Shown here: piece by piece, positions 30,644 through 41,465 of the stretch
How positions within the stretch are numbered: position 1 is the stretch's first letter
Layout of the letters: every line of letters starts with the position of its first letter
Source of the DNA: Azolla caroliniana
Taxonomy: Eukaryota; Polypodiophyta
Assembly (NCBI GenBank): GCA_043228905.1
Contig: JBHGNT010000004.1
Span: forward strand, 9,796,001 to 9,860,000
Reading direction: 5' to 3'
Length of the DNA: 64,000 bases
Translations under genes and position numbers: made by a program
The notes under the pieces: generated by a model
Databases searched by the model: none
What the model was told of the DNA's origin: nothing
The model's input: the letters and a program-made list of their open reading frames with translations, nothing else

Positions 30644-31754
30644 TGCCTTTTGCCGTTGCCGGTGCCGGTGCTTCCCAGATTGCTTTCACTTTGTCCGGAT
30701 CTACGACAATGCCTTCCTTGCTTACTATATGCCCTAGTAGCGTTCCGCTGGACACTCCAAATACACTCTTCGTCGGATTCAGGTTTAGCCGGTACGCCCT
30801 ACGCTTCTCCAGACATAGTCTGAGGTGCTGCAAATGGTCTTCTTCTCGGCTATAGACGGCGAAGTCGTCAAGGAATACCTGCATAAAAGATGGTATGTAT
30901 TCGCCAAAGATCTCCATGATGATCCCTTGGAATGTTGTTGGTGCCGTTTTCAGACCGAACATCATCACCACGGCAACAAACACTCCCCATTCGGTGACGA
31001 AAGTCGTTTTCTCTTGATGATCAGGATGCATCCGGATCTGATTATACCTGCTGAATCCGTCTAAGAAACTGTAGACTTCATGGCCAGCGACGACATCCAA
31101 AACCCCATCCGTAAACGGAAGTGGAAATGCATCCGTTACCGTTGCCGCATTGAGCTTCCGGTAGTCGACACAAACTCTAATTTTGTCGTTCTTCTTTGGT
31201 ACGACTACGATCGGGCTCAACCATGTAGATTTCTTTACGGAACGGATGAAGCCAACCCTCAACAATTTGTCGATTTCCTCCTTGGCTTTGGTGGCGTAGT
31301 TTGGGTTCATCCGGTATCGACGTTGTGCTACCGGCTTAGCGTCTTTGCTCAGGTGTATCTGGTGTTGATACAACTGAGGATCCAGCCCTCTCATATCCTC
31401 GTAAGACCAGGCAAATACATCGCGAAACTCGTTGAGTGTAATTATCGCCATTTTGTTCTTTGCATTCATTTCTTTGGCGACGTGCACTAGTTTTGCCTCC
31501 TCCACCGTACCTAGATTTACCTCTTCCAATTGAGACGCTTTTACACGTTGTGATACGGCCATTTCTCTTTCCAATGCCTCCTGCGCTTGCCGTAACTCCC
31601 GGATTGCTTCTTTATCCGGTTCCGCTTCGATTCCGTCCGGTTGCAGTAAGTAAGGTGATACCGCTTCGGCAACGTCAATTTCGAATAGGGGTACAATCTC
31701 CGGGTTCTCCTTCAAGTATTGATCTTCTTCTTCATCTGCGAATCCTTCCAGCAT
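30609..31754 (-). CDS. D linker and reverse transcriptase, open for 381 codons
   Basis: Linker with an acidic start (EDQYLKENPEIVPLFEIDVA), then RT: NEFRDVFAWSYEDMRGLDPQ, QRRYRMNPNYATKAKEEIDK, WLSPIVVVPKKNDKIRVCVD, HEVYSFLDGFSRYNQI, MFGLKTAPTTFQ and the active box VFLDDFAVYS (about 30,860-30,890). LLGHIVSKEGIVVDPDKVKA follows. The box and surrounding text fit Tat/Athila-type gypsy RT. It joins the protease frame at 31,754. Confidence 0.88.
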   Translation of the reverse strand: MLEGFADEEEDQYLKENPEIVPLFEIDVAEAVSPYLLQPDGIEAEPDKEAIRELRQAQEALEREMAVSQRVKASQLEEVNLGTVEEAKLVHVAKEMNAKNKMAIITLNEFRDVFAWSYEDMRGLDPQLYQHQIHLSKDAKPVAQRRYRMNPNYATKAKEEIDKLLRVGFIRSVKKSTWLSPIVVVPKKNDKIRVCVDYRKLNAATVTDAFPLPFTDGVLDVVAGHEVYSFLDGFSRYNQIRMHPDHQEKTTFVTEWGVFVAVVMMFGLKTAPTTFQGIIMEIFGEYIPSFMQVFLDDFAVYSREEDHLQHLRLCLEKRRAYRLNLNPTKSVFGVSSGTLLGHIVSKEGIVVDPDKVKAIWEAPAPATAKGIEPFPRTNLLA

Positions 31755-32166
31755 ATTGATGCACTCCGCATATAACAGTGTCAGATCCTTGCCAGTGTCC
31801 TTCCTTGGTTGTGTTGGTGATCATATTCCTCCTCCAATTCTGCTTGATGTGTGTCGTCTTTAACCAAGGGCGTCCCAACAATAATGGGTACGCTCCTTGA
31901 GCCTGCAACTGGAGAACTACGGCTGAGATTCGGAATGTGTGGCCCCCGATGGTTACTTCTAAGTCCCGTATTAATCCTGTCAGTCGCACCGAGCTTGTGT
32001 CCGCCATTCGGAGCCAAAACGGACATGGCTCCCACTCTTGGATTCCAAGAGCATCGCACGTCCGGAGGCTTATTACATTAACGTCGGAGCCTCCGTCTAT
32101 TATCATGCTGGGGAGTTCTTTCCCTTTCACAATGGCAGTAATTGCTAGACTGTTGGTGTCCACCAC
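31732..32166 (-). pseudogene. D aspartic protease
   Basis: TAIVKGKELPSMIIDGGSDV holds the catalytic Asp in a D-G-G form, then IQEWEPCPFWLRMADTSSVR and GAYPLLLGRPWLKTTHIKQ. E2 has the same domain at 19,790-20,050. A frameshift near 31,760 separates it from the RT frame. Confidence 0.82.
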
Positions 32167-33710
32167 CGTCGGTCCCTCCTCCGGATTTGAGAAGAATGCC
32201 GAAGCCGGTGGTGTTCCGCTTGTCGCCGTGTCGGACTTGAGTCCTTCTGTGCATCTTGGTACCGTCCATTGTAATCTCGGTACTTGTCATATCTCTTGTA
32301 CCGATCATAGTTGTCTCGCCGATTGTCATACCGGACATCCTGTGCCGGTCGATACCGCTCCTCTCGTCGCCAGCGTTCGTCTTCCTCATCTTGGTTGCTG
32401 CATGGCTCGATTTGCCGGACTAGTGGAGCTTGCCGATTCAATAAGTTATATTCGCACCGATCCATCGTGTGGCTCATGGAGTGGCAGAGTAAGCAGTGCG
32501 TCCGCATGGTGCACTCCAGTGATGAGTGTCCGGAATTCAAGCAGGTCGTGCATTGGATTGCTTGCCGGAAGCCGAGATCCTCATCGGTTGGTAACGCTTG
32601 TTGGAGAGCTCCCATTGTTAGCCAAGAGCTCGTTTTTTCCATTTCTCTAACCCGGCCGATGACCTGGCCGACGGTGCTTGTGCGAAAGTCGATGACCGTG
32701 CATACTATTCGGAGAGGTTCCCAGAGGGAGGCTAAAAATATAGCCCGCGTTTCTTCCTCCGGAGGTGCGTGGGTAAGCTGACTGTGCATCCGTTGAAACC
32801 GGATGACAAACTGCGGGATGCTCTCCCAGGGTCCTACCGGATGGTATAAAATAAGCCCACCATTTCTCGTTGGTCCACCTCCTCCTGGAAGAAGTGCAAG
32901 AATTTGTCTTTCAGGTCTGCAAAGGTGGTGATGGTGCTGCGATCCTGCGTCCGGTGCCATCTGGCGGCCGATCCTTCCAATGTCACACCGAATTCGGCTA
33001 TCTTAGATCGTTCCTCTTCTACCGCAATTAACCGTTGTGACACATGGTTAACCTCCCATGTTTGTTGGAATGCGTGAACATGAGCCTCCGCGTCTGGATC
33101 ATCCCTATACTTGGAGTACTGGAACGACATGTTGTTGTCCGGTGTCGGTACGCGGGCTGGCGGTGTTGGTGGTCTTTCCTGCTGTTCCGTCAGTGTGGGA
33201 GGTCTTTGCCGATCTTCCTTTGGTGTTGCCGGCTCGACTTCCGGTGTTGGAGGTTTTTGCCGGTCTTCCTCCGTCTCCGGAGGTTGCTCCACGTGTAGTG
33301 TCGGAGGTTCCTGATCTGCCAACTCTGGTTCCGGTGTCGGTACTGTATCCAAATCCGGTGTCGTCTGGTCCTCCCAGGGTGTTGTTACTGCTGCGATAGT
33401 TCGTGTGCGTGTTGTAACCCCCTTCCGAATCTGATTCCAGTGCTGAAAACGCTTCGGATTCGCCGTCTCTTCCGGCCAAGGCCTGCAGAAGGGATTCCGC
33501 TTCCCGGAGGCTGCTTAAGCTGCTTCCTTCGTCCGGGTAGGCGTTTTGTTGTAGACGGAGCGACTCCTCTGCCACTTTCCGGATCACTTTGGAAAATGAT
33601 CGATCCATTCGGATTTCTTCCTCTGCTTGTTGGAAAGCCTCTCGCCACCTTCTCCGTTCAGCAAGTCTTCGTGCTCTCTCCGTAACCGGGTCGTCTGTTG
33701 GCCTCGTCAT
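32145..33710 (-). pseudogene. D gag with double zinc knuckle
   Basis: Start ATG 33,710 (MTRPTDDPVTERARRLAERR). The N-terminal part is Arg/Glu-rich, then a Pro/Thr-rich spacer and the capsid (FQYSKYRDDPDAEAHVHAF, KFLHFFQEEVDQREMVGLFY, FVIRFQRMHSQLTHAPPEEE). The nucleocapsid has two adjacent knuckles, CTTCLNSGHSSLEC and CLLCHSMSHTMDRC, followed by an Arg/Tyr/Asp-rich tail. Two frameshifts (near 33,130-33,350 and 32,860) break it. Confidence 0.82.
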
Positions 33711-33769
33711 CCATTCCCGTCATTGTTCATTGCAATTGTGCAGGAATCGTGCTTGCCAAAAACTGTGTT

Positions 33770-34223
33770 AATCCGAGGGCAGGACAACAGCCTAACACAG
33801 GGTGTCCACTTAAGACACTTCACCAAAGGGTGGTACGGCAGAATGACTTACGGCACAACGTTTAATTAGACCTTAATTGGCTACTTAGCAATCCGTAAAT
33901 AACACGCGTAAGATATAACAATGAATACAAAACAATAATCAACACTGGAAGATTAAGACAAAAAGCTCTATTAATTATCCGCTTCTGATTACATTATAAC
34001 CGGGCCTTTATATAGGTCTCCGGTGCAAAATACAAAACGGTGCCAATCGGCACCTTTACGGGATCGGTCCGGATCCGGATCCGGATCGGCATACCGATTC
34101 CGGTCCGTCCATCCACATCTTCTCATGTATTAATAAGATTACTAATTACAACAGTTCCCGAATAACTATTCCTTTTCACACTCTGATTTGGACCTCCTGA
34201 AGCCTTCTTGCCAGCCGGTAACA
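33770..34223 (-). repeat. D 5' LTR and leader
   Basis: On the element strand it begins TGTTACCGGCTGGCAAG at 34,223, has GGATCCGGATCCGGATCC repeats near 34,070-34,090 and a TATA box CTATATAAAGG near 34,013. It ends about 33,770 with AACACA. Next comes TTTTTGGCAAGCACGATTCC, which resembles the TTTTTGGCGCC-type primer site of Athila/Tat elements. 34,113-34,223 is the right inverted repeat. Confidence 0.65.
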
Positions 34224-34740
34224 GTTCGCTTCCAACTGACAAACTGGACAGAAGTAACTATGCATCTTGGTCGTACAAGATGCACCAGTACCTGCTCGGA
34301 CATGGATACTGGAGCTATGTCGATGGAGCGAATGATGCAGCACCCGAATCAACATAGAGAGACTTCCCAGCCTGGGAACAGTTGACGAGCGGAGCTCTCT
34401 ACTGTTTCGCATCCTATGTGAGCGAACAACTCTTGAGCTACATTCAGGATGCAAGAATGCCGAAGGATGCTTGGGGAAATCTGAAAAAGATTTTCGTCGC
34501 AAGCACCACAGCAAGGAAACTCTAATTCCGATAGGAGTTGAGCAATGTGCGTCAACGTGACATGACGGTGGCTGACTACACCTCCAAGATAAAGGATATC
34601 TGTGACTCCCTTGCCTCCATCAATGTGAACGTTGAGGGCGAAATGGTGCAGATCTGCCTCCGAGGATTGGTGTCGATGTTCGGAGCATTCCGAACTGCTG
34701 TTTGTACAAGGGAGAATACGCCGTTGTTTTTCGACTTGTA
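34224..34740 (+). pseudogene. A2 gag, continued after D
   Basis: Follows ATG 28,537 across D: SLPTDKLDRSNYASWSYKMH, QYLLGHGYWSYVDGAND, DAWGNLKKIFVASTTAR, a stop, then ELSNVRQRDMTVADYTSKIK and QICLRGLVSMFGAFRTAVCT. Stops at about 34,380, 34,524 and 34,738 interrupt it. It matches A1 gag closely. Confidence 0.85.
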
Positions 34741-34744
34741 GTCG

Positions 34745-35760
34745 ATGCTTCTTGTAGAGGAGAATCACACGGGTGCGTCGACAAGTGTGCACGCCGATAG
34801 CAAGATGTTGTACACGGAGGGAGATAGGCCCCATGGTCATGATGGACAAAGCAAATCAGCGTGCAATGGAGGCGGTCGATGGGTGCAAGGAAGAAGGCAT
34901 CGTGGTGATGCCGACAGCAATTCCAGACCCTCCAAAAGCAGGGGGAGTCGAGGAGGCGACGAGAACCGACAAGGGAAACACGTCGCGGAATTTTGGTATT
35001 GTGGCAAGAAAGGCCACAAGGAGAGTGAGTGTTGGAAGAAGCGAGCCGATTCAGAGAAAATTGGATCCGAATCCGGACGGACCGAACAAGGAAATCGGCA
35101 GCGGACGCACTACGCTGAAGGATCCGAAGAAGTCAGAAAGGGGGCAGCCTTCGTGACAAGACATGAAGCGAACTCGATGAAGAAGACCACCCCGGAATCA
35201 GACGAAGTGTGGTACGTTGACTCTGGAGTGTCAAACCGGAACAACCGGGAGTAGTCGCAATAGGACACGACAATCCGCATCCGATTGTACATGTCAGTGA
35301 AGTTCCCCTCAGCCACGTCAATCAAAAAGGGATGCTAATGAATGTGTTATACGTCCCGACAATTACCTAGAATCTGGTGTCGGTCGAACAGATCGTCGAC
35401 CAGGGGATGGAAGTCTGGTTCACGCATCTCAGGTGCTTCATCAAGGAAGAAGGCCAAGTTATTGCACAAGGGTGTAGAGATGGGAAGATGTTCATCCTCG
35501 ACACCAATGACGTAGGCACCGCCATGTTCGCAAAAGGGTGAAAAGTCGAGTTGGATATCGACTTGTGGCATAAACGGATAGGCCACGTCAACTATCAAAG
35601 GCTTCAGGACCTACAATCAAAACAAGTTCTGTTCGGATTGCCGAAATTTAGTGGTCGAAAGGCCCAAATTTTGAGAAGCCTGCCAGTTAGGGAAGAACCA
35701 CCGAATTCCTTTCCCCAACGAGCGTAATCGGAGCCGAAATAAGCTCGACTTGATACACTC
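34745..35760 (+). pseudogene. A2 zinc knuckle, protease and pre-integrase
   Basis: MLLVEENHTGASTSVHADSK, knuckle CGKKGHKESEC (34,997-35,033; the first CxxC appears as YC), protease VWYVDSGVSNRN (35,206), which ends in a stop at 35,252. Further on SVEQIVDQGMEVWF, LDIDLWHKRIGHVNYQRL and KNELDLIHSDVWGPAQNVSL follow in shifting frames. Confidence 0.82.
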
Positions 35761-35996
35761 AGATGTATGGGGACCCGCACAGAACGTGAGTCTTGGCAAG
35801 AGGCGATATTTCGTCTCCTTCATCGACGACTACACCCGGCACACATGGATCTACCTCATCAAAAAGAAGAGTGAAGTCTTCTACTGTTTCCGGAACCTCA
35901 AAAATCTTGTCGAAAAGGAAATAGGGAGGAAGATCAAGTGCCTGCGGTGTGATGGAGGAAAAGAGTATTTTTTTGGCCAATTCAACAGTTATCTAC
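35745..35996 (+). pseudogene. A2 integrase core, first part
   Basis: MIHSDVWGPAQNVSLGKRRY, FIDDYTRHTWIYLIKKKSEV and LRCDGGKEYFFGQFNSYL. The second catalytic Asp is present in RCDGGKEY. The frame is interrupted by C after 35,996 and continues at 41,466. Confidence 0.88.
35992..35996. other. Target duplication TCTAC, left copy, for C
   Basis: TCTAC before the C 5' LTR and again at 41,461-41,465. Confidence 0.95.
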
Positions 35997-36694
35997 TGTT
36001 GGTAGACAGGTCCCTCCGGATGGGAAGGGAGAAGAACAGTGCCAACGGTATGAACCGGATGGGGAGAACCCGACTTCGGAGAGTCGGATGGTGTAGGCCC
36101 GATATGAACCGGATGAGGAGTGCCCGACTGCGGAGAGTCGGATGGTGTAGGCCCGATATGAACCGGATGAGGAGTACCCGACTGCGGAGAGTCGGATGGT
36201 GTAGGCCCGGTATGAACCGGATGAGGAGTACCCGACTGCAGAGAGCCGGATGGAGCCCATCGAGGCTACATTTGTAAATAGCCAAAAAGTCATATTAGTA
36301 TAAATATGACTTAGGGCAAACTTTTTTTTGGGGTAGTTGTTGTTGTTTTTTTTTGTTGTTGGTGCAAGAAGAAATCAGTGTGTGTAACTGTACAGAGTAA
36401 GAGAGAGAGAGAGAGACGAGGTCGTTGCCTCTGTTGTAACCGCCGCCTGTGGCGAAGATCTGAGAGCACGAGGTCGTTGCCTCAGTGATCTCACTGTTGT
36501 ATATTTCTGCATAGTGACAGTTTGCAGCTTGTGGGCTGTCGTGGTTTTTCCCCCTATTTTGGGGTTTTCCACGTATACCTCCTGTGCACCATTTCTCCTC
36601 TTTTGTGTAGCGTTTCATTACCTGTTTTTCTGTGTATGTAAAGAATCTCGGTTGTGGCCGAGCGTCGGACATAAGGAACGTCGAGTTCTCAACA
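35997..36694 (+). repeat. C 5' LTR
   Basis: TGTTGGTAGACAGGTCCC...GAGTTCTCAACA, 698 bases. It contains a 54-base tandem repeat (36,050-36,260), TATA box TATAAATATG near 36,299, T-rich and GA-rich tracts. Confidence 0.95.
36050..36260 (+). repeat. 54-base tandem repeat in C LTR (3.9 copies)
   Basis: Unit begins ATGAACCGGATGAGGAGT and ends GGTGTAGGCCCGAT; four copies with few changes, the last one shortened. The same array is in the 3' LTR at 40,815-41,025. Confidence 0.93.
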
Positions 36695-36724
36695 AGTGGT
36701 ATCAGAGCAAAATCGACACAGAAA

Positions 36725-37254
36725 ATGGACGAATCGTTTGGCGGCATGTTCAAGCTCACCGGCTCCAACTATTCAGTGTGGAAGTCGAAGATGAGGGACA
36801 TGCTCGTGGTTAAAGACCTCTGGCTGCCGGTTCAGTTCGGGGACAAGAGACCGGACAAAATCGACGCCGCGATATGGGAGGTGATGCACATGAAGACAAC
36901 GGCGTACATACGGTGCTTCATCGACATGAGCCTGTACAACAACTTCAATGAAGAGAGCAAGGCTCATGAGCTCTGGGAGAAGATCGGCATGATGTTCCAG
37001 AACAAAAATGCTGTCAATCAGGCGTCGGTATTCCGGAAGCTTGTAAGACTCCGGTACCAAGATGGCTCCAGCATGGCGGAGCATATGAATGCCTTCCAGG
37101 GGCTGATTCACCAGGCAACGTCATTGGAAGTACCTCTTGCCGATGAGGTCCTAGCGCTACTCCTGCTCGGTTCCCTCCCGAATAGCTGGGAGACGTTAGT
37201 TGTTACTTTGGGCAACGCCGGCCCGGAAGGAAAACGGCTATCCCTAGCAAGATG
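36725..37254 (+). pseudogene. C gag capsid
   Basis: Start ATG 36,725 (MDESFGGMFKLTGSNYSVWK), 30 bases after the primer site. UBN2/DUF4219-type gag: MRDMLVVKDLWLPVQFGDKR, AHELWEKIGMMFQNKNAVNQ, LVRLRYQDGSSMAEHMNAFQ, LLLGSLPNSWETLVVTLGNA. A small deletion after RLSLAR brings in a TGA. K reads on at this point into EEARRRDKE, which here resumes in another frame at about 37,255. Confidence 0.9.
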
Positions 37255-39320
37255 AGGAGGCTCGTCGGAAAGACAAAGATACGAGCTCCGACTCCAAAGC
37301 GCTCCTTACCGAATCGGAACGCGGAAGACATAGAAACCGTAGTCCCCTGAACCGGGAGAAGTCGGGGACACGATCAAAGTCAAGGGGGGGGCCGACTTGC
37401 TTCTATTGCGGCAAGCCGGGACACTTCCAAAAGAACTGTCGGCATTTCCGTAAAGACAAGGAAACCGACGGTACCGATTCGAAGCAAACCCCGAACCAGA
37501 ACGGTAAAGACCGGAGGGGTCCGGACCGGAAGGGAACGACGGCAATTGCGGCAAGTGAAGAGGAGTTGATGCTCATCACCGAGGAGAGTGAGATAAACCA
37601 TGTCGGCGATGAGATGACCTGGGTGGTAGACTCCGGAGCGTCGTTCCACCTTACCCCGGACCGGAAATGCTTCTCATCCTACTCAGCCGGTGATCACGGC
37701 TGTGTCCGGATGGGGAATGAAGGAACATGCCGAATTGTCGGCATAGGAGACGTGTGGCTGACAACACCAACCGGATGCAAGTTGCTGTTGAAAGATGTCC
37801 GACACGTTCCGGAAGTACGTCTGAACCTGATATCAGCCGGTCAGCTAGATGATGAAGGCTACACGGGTAGCATCCGGAACGGTGTCATGAAGTTCAGCAA
37901 AGGGAGCCTGATTGTGGCTCGGGCCCGGAAGGTAAACACACTGTACCTGATGAATGCCCGGTTATGTCCGGAAGAAGTGAACGTGGCTTCCGACACTACC
38001 GGTGAGCTGTGGCACAAGAGGCTATGTCACATGAGTGAGAAGGGGATGAAGAGGCTTGGAGACGACAACCTCATTCCAGTGAAGAACGTGCACTTAGAGA
38101 AGTGCACTGATTGTCTGGCCGGTAAGCAAAACCGGACCTCCTTCCGACCAAGGCCACCGATGAGACGTAATGCACCACTGGAGTTGGTGCATACGGATGT
38201 TTGTCAAGTAGACACGAAGTCACATGCCGGAGCGCAGTACTTCGTGACGTTCATAGATGACCACAGCCGGAAGCTGTGGGCCACACCACTGAAGACGAAG
38301 GATCAAGTGTTATCCGTCTTCAAAGAGCTCCACGCGAGAGTGGAAAGAGAAACCGGCAGGAAGCTGAAGGCGGTTCGAGCAGATAACGGAGGTGAGTACC
38401 GGGGGCAGTTCGAGGAGTACTGCCGCTCGAAGGGAATCCGGCTCGAATTTACCGTGCCGAAGACGCCGGAGCTAAACGGACTAGCCGAGAGGATGAACCG
38501 GACCATAATGGAGAGGGTCCGGAGTATGCTAGCGCATGCAAAACTACCCAAGAAGTTTTGGGCTGAGGCACTGTCGACGGCGACATATGTGATAAACAGA
38601 TCACCCTCAGTGCCCCTGGACGGAGACACGCCACAGAGAGTATGGACCAGTAAGGAAGTGTCCTACCAGCATCTAAGGGTGTTCGGGTGTCTCGTGTACG
38701 TGCATGTAGCAAAGGACCGAAGAGGAAAGCTAGATCCAAAGACCCGGCCATGCATATTCCTCGGTTACGGTGACGACGAGTTCGGCTACCGAGTGTGGGA
38801 CCCGGTCGACAAGAAGGTATTCCGGAGTCGAGATATTATCTTCATGGAGGACAAGACGCTCGCCGACTGGGAGTTGGAGAAGAAGATAGTGAACTCCGAG
38901 TCGACCGGTAAGGATAGACTCTACAATGAGCAGACCCAACCGGCAAGAGACCGGTTAGCACTCGAGGAACCAGCCGGTTACGGTGAGGATACCGAACCGG
39001 CAGAAGGAGAAGTAGAGGAAGTTGAGACCGGAACCGGTCAAGATCCCGAATCGGATTCGGATGAAGAGCAAATGGAGGAACCGATTACCGAAGCCCGAAG
39101 ACGTAGATATCCTCTCAGAGAGAGAAGGGCGCCCCGGAGATTTCCGGATGCAGAGCATGTCCTGCTAACCGATGAGGGGGAGCCGGAAAGCTTCGAAGAA
39201 GCGAAGGAAGACACCCACAGCCGAAAATGGTTAAGTGCCATGCAGGATGAGATGGATTCCCTGCATGAGAACCATACGTACGAATTGGTGGAGCTGCCGA
39301 AAGAAAAGCGGGCACTCTGA
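37255..39320 (+). pseudogene. C gag end, protease, integrase and linker
   Basis: Zinc knuckle CFYCGKPGHFQKNC (37,400-37,441), protease MTWVVDSGASFHLTP (37,615-37,660), pre-integrase LWHKRLCHMSEKGMKRL with CTDCLAGKQN, integrase Asp in VHTDVCQVDTKS, Asp in VRADNGGEYRGQ and Glu in ELNGLAERMNRT. A long acidic Glu/Pro-rich linker and the RT start (YELVELPKEKRAL) follow. The frame is closed by TGA at 39,318-39,320 where K has CGA (Arg), a single transition. Confidence 0.92.
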
Positions 39321-39329
39321 AACAAGTGG

Positions 39330-40751
39330 GTGTTCAAGTTGAAACCGGGAGATGCCGGCAACCCCCTGAGATACAAAGCCAGGATCGTGGTGAAGGGGTT
39401 CCAACAGAAGAAGGGCGTGGACTTCGACGAAATATTCGCCCCGGTAGTAAAGATGACCTCCATCCGGATGGTGCTGAGTATAGCAGCAAGCATGGATCTC
39501 GAGGTAGAGCAGCTGGATGTGAAGACGACATTCCTCCACGGCGACCTCGAAGAGGAAATCTACATGCAGCAACCGGAAGGATTTGTGGAGAAAGGGAAGG
39601 AGCACCTGGTATGCCGGTTGAAGAAGAGCCTGTACGGACTGAAGCTGGCTCCCCAGCAATGGTATCGGAAGTTCGACTCCTTCATGACCAATCAAGGGTA
39701 CCATAAGACGCAGGCCGATCACTGCGTGTTTGTGAAGAAGTTCGAAGGAGGGGACTTCCTGATACTCCTCCTGTACGTGGATGACATGTTGATCGTCGGA
39801 CGAGACAAAGGCAAAATACGGATGCTGAAGAAGGCTCTCAATCGGACCTTCTCAGTGAAAGACCTGGGTCCGACAATACAGATGTTGGGGATGCACATCA
39901 TTCGGGACCGGTCAGTGAAGCAACTATGGCTGTCACAGGAGAAGTATGTGACAAAGGTGCTTCACCGGTTCAACATGTCAGATGCAAAACCGGTCGGATC
40001 GACACTTCCGGCAAACTGCAAGTTGTCCGGCAAGCAAAGCCCGAAGACAAAGGGAGAGAAGGAAGATATGATGAAGATTCCATATGCCTCTACCATCGGG
40101 AGCTTGATGTACGCCATGGTTTGTACCCGACCGGACATTGGATACGCAGTCGGAGTGGTGAGCCGGTTCATGAGCAATCCCGGCAAGCAGCATTGGAATG
40201 CGGTCAAATGGATACTCCGGTATTTGAAGGGCACTTCAAATATGTGTCTCCAATTCGGCTCCGGAAAACCTCAACTGGACGGTTTCACCGATTCGGACAT
40301 GTCGGCTGATGTGGATACCAGCCGGTCTACATCCGGGTATGTGATGACATATGCAGGGGGAGCTGTTTCGTGGCAGTCGAGGCTGCAGAAGACGGTTGCA
40401 TTGTCAACCACAGAGGCGGAGTACATGGCGGCTGTAGAAGCCGGCAAGGAAATATTATGGATGAAGGACTTCATCGGAGAGCTCGGTATCCGGCAAAAGG
40501 AATACCGACTCTACTGCGACAGTCAAAGTGCCATCCACCTTGCTAAGAATGCGGCCTACCATTCCCGGACGAAGCATATCCAGCGGAGGTATCACTGGAT
40601 CCGGGAAAGGGTAGATGACCAGGAGTTCGCATTGGCGAAGATCCACACGGCCGAGCACGGGTCAGATATGCTGACCAAAGTGCTGACACCCGACAAGCTG
40701 GACGCATGCCGGAAGAGGATCGAGCTGGAAAGACACCCCATGCCGGAGTGA
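39330..40751 (+). pseudogene. C reverse transcriptase and RNase H
   Basis: Continues the same pol frame after the [79 protein letters not shown] and the active box LLYVDDMLIV (39,766-39,795). RNase H: FTDSDMSADVDTSRSTSGY, STTEAEYMAAVEAGKEI, YCDSQSAIHLAKNAAYHSRT. It ends TAG/TGA at 40,751, ten bases from the LTR via polypurine tract AAGGGGGAGT (40,751-40,760). No further lesion is visible. Confidence 0.93.
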
Positions 40752-40761
40752 AGGGGGAGTT

Positions 40762-41460
40762 TGTTGGTAGACAGGTCCCTCCGGATGGGAAGGGAGAAGA
40801 ACAGTGCCAACGGTATGAACCGGATGGGGAGAACCTGACTTCGGAGAGTCGGATGGTGTAGGCCCGATATGAACCGGATGAGGAGTGCCCGACTGCGGAG
40901 AGTCGGATGGTGTAGGCCCGATATGAACCGGATGAGGAGTACCCGACTGCGGAGAGTCGGATGGTGTAGGCCCGGTATGAACCGGATGAGGAGTACCCGA
41001 CTGCGGAGAGCCGGATGGAGCCCATCGAGGCTACATTTGTAAATAGCCGAAAAGTCATATTAGTATAAATATGACTTAGGGCAAACTTTTTTTTGGGGTA
41101 GTTGTTGTTGTTGTTTCTTTTTGTTGTTGGTGCAAGAAGAAATCAGTGTGTGTAACTGTACAGAGTAAGAGAGAGAGAGAGACGAGGTCGTTGCCTCTGT
41201 TGTAACCGCCGCTTGTGGCGAATATCTGAGAGCACGAGGTCGTTGCCTCAGTGATCTCACTGTTGTATATTTCTGCATAGTGACAGTTTGCAGCTTGTGG
41301 GCTGCCGTGGTTTTTCCCCCTATTTTGGGGTTTTCCACGTATACCTCCTGTGCACCATTTCTCCTCTTTTGTGTAGCGTTTCATTACCTGTTTTTCTGTG
41401 TATGTAAAGAATCTCGGTTGTGGCCGAGCGTCGGACATAAGGAACGTCGAGTTCTCAACA
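40762..41460 (+). repeat. C 3' LTR
   Basis: 699 bases, same ends and repeat array as the 5' LTR. TCTAC follows at 41,461. Confidence 0.95.
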
Positions 41461-41465
41461 TCTAC

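Larger units (their letters stand above)
28548..34223 (-). mobile_element. Gypsy D, Tat-like deletion derivative with inverted U3 ends
   Basis: Minus-strand gypsy-derived insertion in A2 gag, flanked by GTTCG. In order from the right: LTR with TATA box, primer-like site, gag, protease, RT, a deletion joining RNase H to integrase, a second deletion joining integrase to the accessory coiled-coil ORF, then a 111-base copy of the LTR start in inverted orientation. Both outer ends are thus U3 ends (TGTTAC outward at each side). It cannot move on its own. Confidence 0.85.
35997..41460 (+). mobile_element. Copia C, full-length, near-intact
   Basis: Ty1-copia element of 5,464 bases with LTRs 35,997-36,694 and 40,762-41,460, primer site AGTGGTATCAGAGC (36,695), gag, pol and polypurine tract. 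The target duplication is TCTAC. Coding lesions are a small deletion/frameshift near 37,250 and one TGA at 39,318-39,320. The LTRs differ at few positions, so insertion is recent. It is the family partner of J and, more distantly, K. Confidence 0.95.

Noticed and set aside
31937-32650. 237-codon plus-strand ORF
   Set aside because: It is antisense to D protease and nucleocapsid; no recognisable motif.
33044-33399. Plus-strand ORFs in several frames across 33,044-33,870
   Set aside because: They are shadows of the D gag Pro/Thr-rich coding region on the minus strand and have low-complexity composition.
28548-34223. Mutator-like DNA transposon that captured gypsy sequence
   Set aside because: Long inverted ends fit, but the duplication is 5 bases (Mutator usually 9), the ends are TG...CA, and the right end contains LTR promoter and primer-like sequences. 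Kept only as an alternative.
36050-36260. CRISPR-like repeat array
   Set aside because: The units are contiguous with no spacers and lie in an LTR upstream of a TATA box.
37566-40751. Endogenous pararetrovirus
   Set aside because: LTRs, tRNA-Met primer site, integrase and copia domain order (integrase before RT) are present; no movement or coat protein motif was seen.
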